A model generated the notes under the pieces. The model saw only the letters and a program-made list of their open reading frames with translations, was not told the origin of the DNA and did no database searches. Made by a program: the position numbers and the translations under genes. From DASQFQ01 sp963722815 (GTDB lineage: Bacteria; Actinomycetota; Thermoleophilia; Solirubrobacterales; Solirubrobacteraceae), in contig CAVROM010000009.1 in assembly GCA_963722815.1 (NCBI GenBank), positions 476,027 to 540,026 on the forward strand: DNA of 64,000 nt, given 5' to 3'. Positions 45,626 through 55,703 of the stretch are shown here, piece by piece (position 1 is the first letter of the stretch; each line of letters opens with the position of its first letter).

Positions 45626-46839
45626 GCAGTAACGACCCACGGATCGAGCGAGCCCTCGAGGAATTCTTCGAAAGCGAGCGCCTGTCGAGGCGGGGCTTCA
45701 TCGGCCGGGCCGGGAGCTCCGGGCTGGCGCTGAGCGGGCTCGCCGCCGTGCTCGCCGCGTGCGGCGGCGTGCAGGGCGAGGCCGAGAAGGCGTCCAAGGA
45801 CAAGCAGGACACGCGCGCCGTCAGCCACCCCAAGACCACGATCGGCGACTGGACCTTCGCCAACTGGCCGCTCTACATCGACAAGAAGGTCCTCAAACGG
45901 TTCAACAAGGAGTACGGCGGCAAGGTCAAGTACACCGAGGAGATCAACGACAACTTCGAGTTCTTCGGGAAGGTCCGCCAGCAGCTGCAGTCCGGGAAGC
46001 CGATCGGCCGCGACATCGTGACGCTGACCGACTACATGGCCGCGCGCTGGGTCCGCCTCAACTACGTCGAGCCGATCGACAAGAAGAACGTCCCGAACTT
46101 CTCCAACCTGGTCGACAACCTCAAGACGATCAACTACGACCCGAAGCGCGAGTACACGCTCCCGTGGCAGTCGGGCGCCACGAGCATCGGTTACAACATC
46201 AAGAAGACCGGCCGCGAGCTGAAGAGCATCAAGGACCTCTTCGACCCGAAGTTCAAGGGCAAGGTGACGATGCTCTCCGAGCCCTACGACTCCGCCTCCG
46301 CGGTCCTGCTCGGCGACGGCATCGACGCCTCGAAGGCGAACATCGACCAGCTGCTCGGCGCGATCGAGAAGATCGACGAGGCGAACAAGAAGGGCCAGTT
46401 CCGGAAGTTCACCGGCAACGACTACACGCAGCCGCTGGCCAAGGGCGACATCTGGGTCGCGCTCGCCTACTCCGGTGACCTCGTGCAGCTGCAGTCCGAC
46501 AACCCGGACCTGCGCTTCGCCTACGCGGAGGAGGGCTGCCCGCTCTTCACCGACAACATGATGATGCCGGCCAAGGTCGAGCACCCGTACGCGGCCGAGA
46601 CGATGATGAACTTCGTCTACGAGCCCGAGGTGGCGGCGACCATCGCGGCGTACGTGAACTACATCTCGCCGGTGAAGGGCGTCAAGGAGGTCCTCGAGAA
46701 GAAGGACCCGAAGCTCGCCAGCAACCCGCTGATCTTCCCGCCCGAGGACGTCGCGAAGCGGCTGCACCCGTACCCGGCGCTGTCGCCGAAGGACGAGCAG
46801 ACGATGCAGGAGGCGATGGCGAAGGTCACGGGGGCGTGA
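45622..46839 (+). CDS. potD: Polyamine-binding lipoprotein
   Basis: A 405-residue solute-binding protein. The N terminus SRRGFIGRAGSSGLALSGLAAVLAACGG combines a twin-arginine motif with a lipobox (LAAC), so export by Tat and lipid anchoring are predicted. WTFANWPLYIDKKVLKRFNKEYGGKVKYTEEINDNFEFFGKVRQQL and VTLTDYMAARWV match PotD/PotF. PWQSGATSIGYNIKKTG lines the polyamine site. The GTG at 45622 overlaps the potA stop (GTGA). Confidence 0.92.
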   Translation: MSSNDPRIERALEEFFESERLSRRGFIGRAGSSGLALSGLAAVLAACGGVQGEAEKASKDKQDTRAVSHPKTTIGDWTFANWPLYIDKKVLKRFNKEYGGKVKYTEEINDNFEFFGKVRQQLQSGKPIGRDIVTLTDYMAARWVRLNYVEPIDKKNVPNFSNLVDNLKTINYDPKREYTLPWQSGATSIGYNIKKTGRELKSIKDLFDPKFKGKVTMLSEPYDSASAVLLGDGIDASKANIDQLLGAIEKIDEANKKGQFRKFTGNDYTQPLAKGDIWVALAYSGDLVQLQSDNPDLRFAYAEEGCPLFTDNMMMPAKVEHPYAAETMMNFVYEPEVAATIAAYVNYISPVKGVKEVLEKKDPKLASNPLIFPPEDVAKRLHPYPALSPKDEQTMQEAMAKVTGA

Positions 46840-46846
46840 CCTAGCG

Positions 46847-47719
46847 ATGTTGCGGCTGTCGCTGCGCAGACGCCGGCAGCTGCTCCCCTGGCTGTTCCTC
46901 GGCCCGGGCCTCCTGTGGCTGATCGTGTTCTTCGCGATCCCGCTGATCAACCAGCTCAACGTCTCGCTGCAGAGCGGCGACGCGGAGACCGGCTACGCGT
47001 TCACGTGGAACTTCAGCGTCTACACGGATGCGATCTCGGACTACTCGACCCAGTTCCTGCGCTCGATCGGCTACTCGGCGACGGCGACGGTGCTGTGCCT
47101 GATCATCGGCTTCCCGCTCGCCTACTTCACGGCGTTCAAGGCCGGGCGCTTCAAGAACCTGATCCTGCTGCTGATCATCCTGCCGTTCTTCGTGTCCTAC
47201 GTGCTGCGGACCGTCGCCTGGCAGCTGATCCTGTCCGACAACGGCTGGGTGGCGGAGCGGATGCGCGACGTCGACCTGCTGTCGGAGGACGGGCGGCTGC
47301 TGGCGTCGCGGACGGCGGTGATCGCGGGCATCACCTACAACTTCCTGCCGTTCATGATCCTGCCGCTGTACGTGTCGCTGGAGAAGATCGACCGGCGGCT
47401 GATCGAGGCGGCCACCGACCTCTACGCGAGCCGCACGACCGCGTTCCGCAGGGTCACGCTGCCGCTCGCGCTGCCCGGGATCTTCGCCGGCTCGCTGCTG
47501 ACCTTCATCCCGGCGTGCGGCGACTTCATCAACGCCGCGCTGCTCGGCACCCCGCGCCAGTACATGATCGGCAACGTGATCCAGTCGAAGTTCATCACGA
47601 TCCTCGACTACCCGACGGCCGCCGCGCTGTCGTTCATCCTCATGAGCTTCATCCTCATCGGGGTCTTCCTGTACGCGCGCATCCTCGGCACCCAGAACCT
47701 GACCGAGGCGGCGTTCTAG
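46847..47719 (+). CDS. potB: Polyamine ABC transporter permease
   Basis: A 290-residue inner-membrane permease with about six segments. The EAA loop is IEAATDLYASRTTAFRRVTLPLALPGIFAG, which docks on PotA. LIIGFPLAYFTAFKAGRFKNLILLLIILPFFVSYVLRTVAW is the PotB-like core. Follows potD by 7 nt. Confidence 0.93.
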   Translation: MLRLSLRRRRQLLPWLFLGPGLLWLIVFFAIPLINQLNVSLQSGDAETGYAFTWNFSVYTDAISDYSTQFLRSIGYSATATVLCLIIGFPLAYFTAFKAGRFKNLILLLIILPFFVSYVLRTVAWQLILSDNGWVAERMRDVDLLSEDGRLLASRTAVIAGITYNFLPFMILPLYVSLEKIDRRLIEAATDLYASRTTAFRRVTLPLALPGIFAGSLLTFIPACGDFINAALLGTPRQYMIGNVIQSKFITILDYPTAAALSFILMSFILIGVFLYARILGTQNLTEAAF

Positions 47720-48572
47720 TTGCAGTCCACGCGTGACAAGATCCGCGGCTGGGGGCTGGCGATCTGGTCGGGTCTCGCGCTGCTCTACCTCTTCCTCCCG
47801 ATCTTCATCGTCGTCCTGTTCTCGTTCAACGACAACAAGGGCCGCTTCAACTTCACGTGGCAGGGCTTCACGCTCGACCACTGGGCCGACCCGTTCGCGA
47901 ACCCCGACCTGGCGACCGCGCTGAAGAACTCGGTGCTGATCGCGCTGATCTCGACCGCGATCGCGACCGCGCTCGGCACCTTCATGGCGCTCGCGCTCGT
48001 GCGCTACGGCTTCCGCGGCCGCAGCTTCGTCGACATGCTCGTCTTCCTGCCGCTGGCGACGCCGGAGGTCGTGCTCGGCGCCGCATTGCTGGCGCTGTTC
48101 CTGACGGCGGCGTTCAACACCGGCTTCATCACGATCGTGATCGCCCACGTCATGTTCACCGTCTCCTACGTGGTGGTGACCGTGAAGGCGCGATTGGAGG
48201 GAATGGACCGCCACATCGAGGAGGCGGCCATGGACCTCGGGGCGACCGAGTGGACGACGTTCCGCAAGATCACGCTGCCGATGATCGCGCCCGGCGTGGC
48301 GGCGGCCGCGCTGTTGGCCGCGGCGATCTCCTTCGACGACTACGTGATCACGAGCTTCAACGCCGGCCAGACGCAGACCTTCCCGCTCTTCATCTTCGGC
48401 GCGACGCGCCAGGGCGTGCCGCCGGAGGTCAACGTGCTCGCCTCCGCGTTCCTGTTCATCGTGCTGATCCTCATGGGCCTCAACGTGCTCCTGCAGCGCC
48501 GACTGGCGCACCGCGCCCTGCGGCGCGAGGTCGCCGAGGCGCTCGACGAGCAATCAGCGCTCGCGCCGGCCA

Positions 48573-48580
<8 letters not shown>
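47720..48580 (+). CDS. potC: Polyamine ABC transporter permease
   Basis: A 286-residue second permease. The EAA loop is IEEAAMDLGATEWTTFRKITLPMIAPGVAAAAL; LYLFLPIFIVVLFSFNDNKGRFNFTWQGFTLDHW is the PotC N-terminal signature. TTG at 47720 directly follows the potB TAG. Its end overlaps the GTG of the following deacetylase-like gene by 8 nt. Confidence 0.93.
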
Positions 48581-49690
<1,110 letters not shown>

Positions 49691-49691
<1 letters not shown>

Positions 49692-51070
49692 TGGTGCACG
49701 ACGCCCACGGCTGGTGGATCCGCGAGGCGGGCGGCGTGCCGCCGGCCCAGCCGGCGCTGGCCGAGGCGCTGCGCGCCGACGTCGTCGTGATCGGCGGCGG
49801 CTACACCGGCATGTGGACCGCGTGGGAGCTGCTCGAGCGCGAGCCGGAGGCGCGCGTGGTGCTGCTCGAGGGCGACCGCTGCGGGACCGGGCCGAGCGGC
49901 CGCAACGGCGGCTTCCTCTCCTCGCTGTGGCTGTACCGCGCGAACATGGAGCAGCAGTACGGCGAGCGGCGGGCGCGCGAGCTGTGCGAGGCCTCCGACG
50001 AGACGCTGGCGATGGTCGCTGCCTTCTGCGAGACGCACGAGGTCGACGCCTGGCTGCGCGAGGCGCCGCACCTCGTCGTCTCCTGCGCGCCCGCGCAGGA
50101 CGGTGCCAGCGCGGACGCCGTCGACGGCGACCACGTGGTCGCGCTGTCGGAGGCCGAGACGCGGGCGGTCTGCGACGCGGCGGTGTTCCGCGCCGGCGTG
50201 GCGACGCGGACGGGCGCGACCGTGCAGCCCGCGCGGCTGGCGTTCGGGCTGCGCGACCGGCTGCTTGCCCGCGGCGTGCGGATCTTCGAGGGCTCGCGGG
50301 TGACCGCGCTGCATGTCGACCGCAGTGGCGGCGTAGTGGCCGAGACCGCCGGCGGCAGCGTGCGCGCGGAGGCCGCGGCGGTGGCGATCAACGCCGCCTC
50401 CGGCCAGGTGCGGCGCCTGCGCGACCGCCTCACGGTCTCCTCCAGTCACATCGTGCTGACCGAGCCGGTGCCCGACGTGATCGATCAGCTGGGCTGGACC
50501 GGCGGTGAGGCGATCACCGACGGGCGCGCGCTCCTGCACTACTTCCGCACCACCCTCGACGGCCGCATCCTGCTCGGCTGGGGCGGCGGGCGGATGGAGG
50601 TCGGCGCGCGCACGCACGGGCGCGCGGAGGTCGACCCCGAGGTGGTGGAGGAGACGCGGCGCGGGCTGCTGCGGATCTTCCCGATGCTCGAGGGGCGGCG
50701 GATCGAGCACGCCTGGGGCGGCCCGATCGACGTCTCCCCCACCCACCTGCCGGCGATCGTCACGCTGCAGGGCGGCCGCGCGTGGGCGGCGTTCGGCTAC
50801 ACCGGCAACGGCGTCGGGCCCTCGCACCTGGCCGGCCGCTCGCTGGCGGCGCTCGCGCTCGGGCGCACGGAGGCGGCCGCGCGCTGGGTCTGGATCGACC
50901 CGCCGCCGAAGGTCGTGCCACCCGAGCCGCTGCGGGCCGCGGGGGCGACCGTGATCCGCGCCGCGCTGGCCCGCAAGGAGGCTGTCGAGGAGGAAGGCGG
51001 GCGTCCGGATCCGCTGACGAGGGGGCTCGCCGCGGTCCCTTCGCTCATCGGACTGCACATCGTGCGCTGA
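49691..51070 (+). CDS. FAD-dependent amine oxidase, gamma-glutamylputrescine oxidase-like
   Basis: A 459-residue DAO-family flavoprotein. VVIGGGYTGMWTAWELLEREPEARVVLLEGDRCGTGPSGRNGGFLSSLW contains the Rossmann GxGxxG and the SGRNGG motif of PuuB/OrdL. WGGPIDVSPTHLPAIVTL and FGYTGNGVGPSHLAGRSLAALALG form the C-terminal FAD contacts. Oxidises an amine with oxygen; in this operon polyamine derivatives are the likely substrate. ATG overlaps the upstream stop (TGATG). Confidence 0.88.
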
Positions 51071-51088
51071 TCTGCCGATAAGGCCTCA

Positions 51089-52543
51089 ATGGTGAAGACG
51101 GGGCAAGCTCCGCGCGGGCTATTGGCGCTGCTCGCGGCATGGGCCGTCGGCGTCCCTGCCCTGCTGCACACGTTCGGCGGCAAGGAGGTCCAGACCGCGC
51201 CGTGGGTGCACTTCGTGGTGGTCGCGACCGGAGCGCTCATCGCCGCCGTCGCGTCGGTCGGGCTGACCGTCGCGGGCGCGCGCGCCAACGACGGGCGGAC
51301 CGTGCTGCTCGGCGCCGCGTTCTCGACCATGACCGCGCTGCTGATGATCCACGGCCTCGCGACGCCCGGGATCATCGTCGGCCAGAACGGCGTGATCGCG
51401 CTCGCGGGCGCCACCTCACTGCCCGCCGGCGGCGCCGTGCTCGCGCTGGCCGCTGTGCCCGCCATGCGCCGCCCCCTGAAACTCGCCCCGGTGCTCGCGA
51501 TCCAGGCCGCGCTCGCGGCCGTGATCCTGCTGCTCGGCGCGATCGGCCTCGCCTTCCCCACCGCCGTGCCCGGCGTGCCCGCGGCCGGTAGCGCGCCGGC
51601 CGTCGTGCTGCTGCTCTTCGGCCTCGCGTTCTTCGCGACGCTCGCGCTGCGCGCGGTCCGCACCTACACGCTGACCCACCGCACCACCGACCTGCTCGTG
51701 TTCGTCGGCTGCGTGTGGATGGGCTGGGCGCTCGTCCCGCAGCTGATCATGGGCTACGGCACGCTCGCCTTCTACTTCGGCCACGGGATGGAGCTGCTGG
51801 GGATCACGCTCGTCGGCATCCCGGCCGCGCTCGACCTCCGCCAGGGCGGCGCCTCGCGCCCGCTGGTCGGCGACCTCACCGCGACCGAGCTCGTCGGCGC
51901 CGAGGAGGCCTTCCTCGGCGCGCGCGTCCGCGCGCTGATGCTCGACCTCGCCGAGAAGGACCGCTCGACCGAGGAGCACACCCGCCGCGTGGCGACGCTC
52001 GCCTGCGCGGTCGGTGAGGAGCTCAAGCTGCCGCCCACGACGCTGCGCCACCTGGCGATCGGCGGGCTCCTGCACGACATGGGCAAGCTGCGCACGCCGC
52101 CCGGGATCCTCTGCAAGCCGAGCTCGCTGACCGACGAGGAGTTCGCGGCCATCAAGTGCCACCCCGAGGACGGCGCGCGCCTGCTGGCCGACCTCGGCGC
52201 GTTCGACCGCGGGGTGCTCGAGCTCGTGCTCGACCACCACGAGCGGCTCGACGGCGGCGGCTACCCGCGCGGCCTGCACGGCGACCAGATCGGCCTCGCG
52301 ACGCGGGTGCTGACGATCTGCGACGTCTACGACGCGCTCGTCTCCCACCGCGTCTACCGCCCGGCCTGGAGCCAGGACCGCGCGCTGGGACTGCTGCGCG
52401 AGGAGAGCGGGACGGCGTTCGATGCCTCCTGCGTGGCCGCGCTCGAGCGCGTGCTCGCGCGCACCCCGGACGACCCGGGCTGGGTCGCGACGTTGGCGCA
52501 CGTCGAGGTGCCGGTCGCGCCGGCCGCCGCGCCTAGGCGCTGA
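51089..52543 (+). CDS. Membrane-anchored HD-GYP phosphodiesterase
   Basis: A 484-residue protein. The first 250 residues form about eight hydrophobic segments, a membrane sensor of a type I cannot name. After a linker the HD-GYP domain follows: EEHTRRVATLACAVGEEL, GGLLHDMGKLRTPPGILCKPSSLTDEEFAAIKCHPEDGARLL, LDHHERLDGGGYPRGLHGDQIGLATRVLTICDVYDAL. HD, HHE and the GYP triad are intact, so cyclic di-GMP hydrolysis is expected. It starts 18 nt after the oxidase gene, possibly in the same operon. Confidence 0.92.
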   Translation: MVKTGQAPRGLLALLAAWAVGVPALLHTFGGKEVQTAPWVHFVVVATGALIAAVASVGLTVAGARANDGRTVLLGAAFSTMTALLMIHGLATPGIIVGQNGVIALAGATSLPAGGAVLALAAVPAMRRPLKLAPVLAIQAALAAVILLLGAIGLAFPTAVPGVPAAGSAPAVVLLLFGLAFFATLALRAVRTYTLTHRTTDLLVFVGCVWMGWALVPQLIMGYGTLAFYFGHGMELLGITLVGIPAALDLRQGGASRPLVGDLTATELVGAEEAFLGARVRALMLDLAEKDRSTEEHTRRVATLACAVGEELKLPPTTLRHLAIGGLLHDMGKLRTPPGILCKPSSLTDEEFAAIKCHPEDGARLLADLGAFDRGVLELVLDHHERLDGGGYPRGLHGDQIGLATRVLTICDVYDALVSHRVYRPAWSQDRALGLLREESGTAFDASCVAALERVLARTPDDPGWVATLAHVEVPVAPAAAPRR

Positions 52544-53159
52544 GCGCCATCCGCACGGCCAGGCCGAGCACGAGCGCGTTGCCCGCCAGCGCGGTGTAGA
52601 GCCGCGCGTGCTCCGGCAGCCGGTGGTGCAGGGCGGCGCCCGAGCCGGCCAGCGTCAGCTGCCAGCTGAGCGAGGCGACGCCGACGGCGACCACGAACAC
52701 GGCTTTCGCGGAGGCCGGCGCGCTCGCGACCGCGGGCAGCCCGGCGATCAGCGCCACGAAGTAGACGACGGTGGTCGGGTTGATCGCCGTGAGCGCGAGG
52801 AAGCGACCGTAGAGCCGGTGCGGGGCGGGCAGGACGTGCGCGGCCGGCTCCGCGTCACCGGTCGTCTTCGCACGCCGCCACGCCGCCCGCAGCGCGATCA
52901 CCGCCACCGCGGCCAGCACCGCGGCGGCGACCAGGCGGAGCGCGTGCTCGTGCGGCTCGAGCACGCTCGCGGCGGCGGCGCCGGTGGCGGCGGCCACCGC
53001 CGCGTAGAGCAGGTCGGCGGTCGCGACGGCGGCGGCGGCCGGGGCGGCGGAGCGGAAGCCGCCGCGCATCCCGAGGCCGACGAGCATCACGCCGATCGCG
53101 CCGAGCGGTACGGCCACGCCCCAGCCCGCGATCAGACCGGAGATGAGCGCCTCGAACAC
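52533..53159 (-). CDS. LysE/RhtB-family amino acid exporter
   Basis: A 208-residue membrane protein with about six segments. VPLGAIGVMLVGLGMRGGFRSAAPAAAAVATADLLYAAVAA corresponds to the LysE G.....K...G motif region, and YGRFLALTAINPTTVVYFVALIAGLP to the conserved NP segment. Exports amino acids such as Lys, Arg or Thr. Divergent from an Lrp/AsnC regulator, the classic pairing. GTG start. Confidence 0.88.
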   Translation of the reverse strand: MFEALISGLIAGWGVAVPLGAIGVMLVGLGMRGGFRSAAPAAAAVATADLLYAAVAAATGAAAASVLEPHEHALRLVAAAVLAAVAVIALRAAWRRAKTTGDAEPAAHVLPAPHRLYGRFLALTAINPTTVVYFVALIAGLPAVASAPASAKAVFVVAVGVASLSWQLTLAGSGAALHHRLPEHARLYTALAGNALVLGLAVRMALSA

Positions 53160-53182
53160 GTTCCCGTGGTAGCGGCCGCACC

Positions 53183-53192
53183 GCGTATACGC
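53183..53192. promoter_or_regulatory. Palindrome GCGTATACGC between lysE-like and lrp-like genes
   Basis: A perfect 10-bp palindrome in the 68-nt divergent gap, 36 nt before the lrp-like ATG. Candidate Lrp-family operator. Confidence 0.4.
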
Positions 53193-53227
53193 CAGCGCGA
53201 TCCGGCAGGTGCTGAGATAATCGCGGG

Positions 53228-53665
53228 ATGGACGATCTTGACCGCGAGATACTCGGCGAGCTGGTGCGCGATGCGCGGCTCTCCTATCGCGACCTCGGCG
53301 CCCGCGTCGGGCTGTCCGCCAACGCCGCCGCCGACCGCGTCCGCCGCCTCCGCCGCGAGGGCGTGATCACGGGCTTCACCGCCACCGTCGACCCGGGCGC
53401 GGCCGGCCGCCGGCTGCACGCGCTGATCGAGGTCAACATGGGCCCCGGCCACACGAACGACTCGTTCGAGGCCGCGGTGGCCAAGCTCGAGGCGGTCATC
53501 GACGCCGACCACGTCACCGGGCGCTTCGACTACCAGCTGCGGGTGGCGTGCCGCGACACCGCCGAGCTCGATCGCCTGCTGCGGCAGCTCAAGACGCAGC
53601 TCGGCGTGGTCGAGACCGAGACGCGCGTCGTGCTGCGCAGCGCGATCGCGCGCAGCGCGGCTTGA
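53228..53665 (+). CDS. Lrp/AsnC-family regulator
   Basis: A 145-residue protein. The N-terminal AsnC HTH is DDLDREILGELVRDARLSYRDLGARVGLSANAAADRVRRLRREGVITGF; the C-terminal RAM domain is HALIEVNMGPGHTNDSFEAAVAKLEAVIDADHVTGRFDYQLRVACRDTAELDRLL. Binds amino acids and probably controls the adjacent exporter. ATG at 53228 is 6 nt after GATAAT, a leaderless layout. Confidence 0.93.
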   Translation: MDDLDREILGELVRDARLSYRDLGARVGLSANAAADRVRRLRREGVITGFTATVDPGAAGRRLHALIEVNMGPGHTNDSFEAAVAKLEAVIDADHVTGRFDYQLRVACRDTAELDRLLRQLKTQLGVVETETRVVLRSAIARSAA

Positions 53666-53681
53666 GCGCTACGGTGGAGGC

Positions 53682-54329
53682 ATGAGCTCAGGACCCGGAC
53701 CGCGCAGCGTCAAGATCGGTGAGAACGAGCGCGGCGGGTGGACCTCCGAGCGCCCGCGCCGCCCCGGCGAGCCCGAGCGGCCGCCCCGCCAGGCCGACGT
53801 CAGCGTCCGCGGCCGCGTGCTGGCGCCGACCGACCGCATCCGCTACGCGCCCGGCAGCCTGGTGATCGTGCTGTCAGCCGACGCCGACACGCGCGAGGCG
53901 TTCTGCGCCCGCGTGCTGGAGGACGTCAACGTCCTGCTCTCGATGGTTCGCCTGCGCCGGTTGCTGGCCGGCCGCGTCGCGGAGGAGCAGCTCGACGAGA
54001 AGGCCCGCCAGCTGCTGGACGCCACCGCCACCAAGCGGCTCGGCGCCGGCCAGACCGTCGTCCTGGCGCTCGACGGCTTCGACGCCGCCGAGCGTGAGAA
54101 ATACGTCCGGATGGCGCACGCCAACCGCCGCCCCCGCCACCTCGTCTTCGTCGAGGTCTCGAAGGACAAGGTGCCGGACGAGGACCGGGCGACGGTCGAC
54201 GCGCTGCGCACCGCGCTCGACGCCGGCGAGCTCGGCCAGGAGGGCTTCGTGACCTCGCTGCGGCTCGGCGGCCGCACGGTCGAAGAGCTCAAGCGCATCG
54301 TCTTCGCGCCGCCGCCGGCCGACGACTGA
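53682..54329 (+). CDS. Hypothetical protein resembling a P-loop kinase without its P-loop
   Basis: A 215-residue protein. GSLVIVLSADADTREAFCARVLEDVNVLLSMVRLRRLLAGRV lines up with the start of AAA_33 nucleotide/polynucleotide kinases, where GxxGxGKS would fall, but here SADADTRE replaces it. NRRPRHLVFVEVSKDKVPDEDRATVDALRTALDAGELGQEGFVTSLRLGGRTVEELKRIVF matches the C-terminal part of that family. It may be a catalytically dead regulator, or use another site. The first 55 residues are charged and probably disordered. ATG is 6 nt after TACGGT. Confidence 0.6.
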   Translation: MSSGPGPRSVKIGENERGGWTSERPRRPGEPERPPRQADVSVRGRVLAPTDRIRYAPGSLVIVLSADADTREAFCARVLEDVNVLLSMVRLRRLLAGRVAEEQLDEKARQLLDATATKRLGAGQTVVLALDGFDAAEREKYVRMAHANRRPRHLVFVEVSKDKVPDEDRATVDALRTALDAGELGQEGFVTSLRLGGRTVEELKRIVFAPPPADD

Positions 54330-54353
54330 GCGCCCGCTCAGCGGGTAAGGCAG

Positions 54354-54374
54354 CTCCCAGGCGATTTCTGGGAG
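54354..54374 (+). promoter_or_regulatory. Hairpin over the ribosome binding site of the MFS gene at 54381
   Basis: CTCCCAG (54354-54360) and CTGGGAG (54368-54374) pair with a 7-nt loop. The second arm contains GGGAG of the Shine-Dalgarno GGGAGGGG, so the hairpin could reduce translation. Confidence 0.45.
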
Positions 54375-54380
54375 GGGATC

Positions 54381-55703
54381 ATGCCCGCACAGCATGAGCT
54401 GGGGCGGCAGCGCTGGGGGCGCGTGCTGCCGATCGTGTTCATCACGTACAGCCTCGCGTACCTGGACCGGTCGAACTACTCGATCGCGCTCCCCGGGGGC
54501 ATGGAGGACGACCTCGCGATCACCGGCGCGGTCGCCTCGCTGATCGGCGCCGCGTTCTTCCTCGGCTACTTCGTGCTGCAGATCCCCGGCGCGGTCTTCG
54601 CCGAGCAGCGCAGCGTCAAGGCGCTGATCTTCTGGAGCCTGCTGGCCTGGGGCGTGCTCGCGTCGGTCCAGGGCGTGCTCAGCTCCGCCGAGGCGCTGAT
54701 CGCCGTGCGCTTCCTGCTCGGCCTCGTCGAGGCCGCCGTGCTGCCCGCGATGGTGATCTTCGTCAGCCACTGGTTCACGAAGCCCGAGCGCGGGCGGGCG
54801 AACACGATCCTGATCCTCGGCAACCCGATCACGGTGCTGTGGCTGACCGCGATCTCCGGCTTCGTCATCGAGGCGATCTCGTGGCGCGGCATGTTCATCG
54901 TCGAGGGCCTGCCCGCGATCGCGTGGGCGTTCGTGTTCCGCGCGATGGTCACCGACCACCCGCGCGACGCGAAGTGGCTCAACCGCGACGAGAAGGAGGG
55001 CGTCGAGCGCGCCCTCGCCGAGGAGCAGCGCGGGCTCGTGCCGATGGCGCGCTACTCGGACGCCCTGCGCTCCCGCCCCGTCGTGATCCTCTCCGTCCAG
55101 TACTTCCTGTGGAGCGTCGGCGTCTACGGCTTCGTGTTCTGGCTGCCGTCGATCGTCAAGGCAGGCTCGGGCGCCGGCATCGGCGACACCGGCCTGATCT
55201 CGGCCGCGCCGTACGCGCTCGCCGCGCTGCTGATGTACCTCAACAGTCGCTGGTCGGACCGCTCCGGCCGCAGGACCGCGTTCGTGTGGCCATGGCTGGC
55301 GTTCGCCGCGCTGGCGTTCTACGGCTCCTACCTGCTCGGCCCCGACCGCTTCTGGGCGTCATACGCGCTGCTGTTCGTGGCCGGCGCCGCCATGTACGCG
55401 CCGTACGGGCCGTACTTCGCGGCGATCACCGAGTTCCTCCGCCGCGACGTCGCGGCCCCCGCGGTCGGGCTCATCAACTCGTTCGGCGCCCTCGGCGCCT
55501 TCGCGGGCAGCTACCTCGTGGGCTGGATGAACGACCTGACCGGCACGACCGGCGCCTCGTTCCTGCTGCTCGCGGGCTCGCTGGCCGCAGCCGCGGTGCT
55601 GATGTGGTTCGTGCGGCCCGAGCGCCGGCCGCCCGCCGCCGAGCCGTCCGGGCGCTTCGTGCGGCGCGACCAGGAGGCGCCGGCGACCGCGGAGGTCGGC
55701 TAG
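54381..55703 (+). CDS. MFS transporter of the anion:cation symporter type
   Basis: A 440-residue, 12-segment protein. SLAYLDRSNYSIALPGGMEDDLAITGAVASLIGAAFFLGYFVLQIPGAVFAEQ is the ACS-family N terminus (LDR.N motif). RFLLGLVEAAVLPAMVIFVSHWFTKPERGRANTILIL is also typical. Members import organic anions such as tartrate, glucarate or phthalate. The ribosome binding site lies in a hairpin. Its TAG stop shares CTAG with serA. Confidence 0.9.
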   Translation: MPAQHELGRQRWGRVLPIVFITYSLAYLDRSNYSIALPGGMEDDLAITGAVASLIGAAFFLGYFVLQIPGAVFAEQRSVKALIFWSLLAWGVLASVQGVLSSAEALIAVRFLLGLVEAAVLPAMVIFVSHWFTKPERGRANTILILGNPITVLWLTAISGFVIEAISWRGMFIVEGLPAIAWAFVFRAMVTDHPRDAKWLNRDEKEGVERALAEEQRGLVPMARYSDALRSRPVVILSVQYFLWSVGVYGFVFWLPSIVKAGSGAGIGDTGLISAAPYALAALLMYLNSRWSDRSGRRTAFVWPWLAFAALAFYGSYLLGPDRFWASYALLFVAGAAMYAPYGPYFAAITEFLRRDVAAPAVGLINSFGALGAFAGSYLVGWMNDLTGTTGASFLLLAGSLAAAAVLMWFVRPERRPPAAEPSGRFVRRDQEAPATAEVG

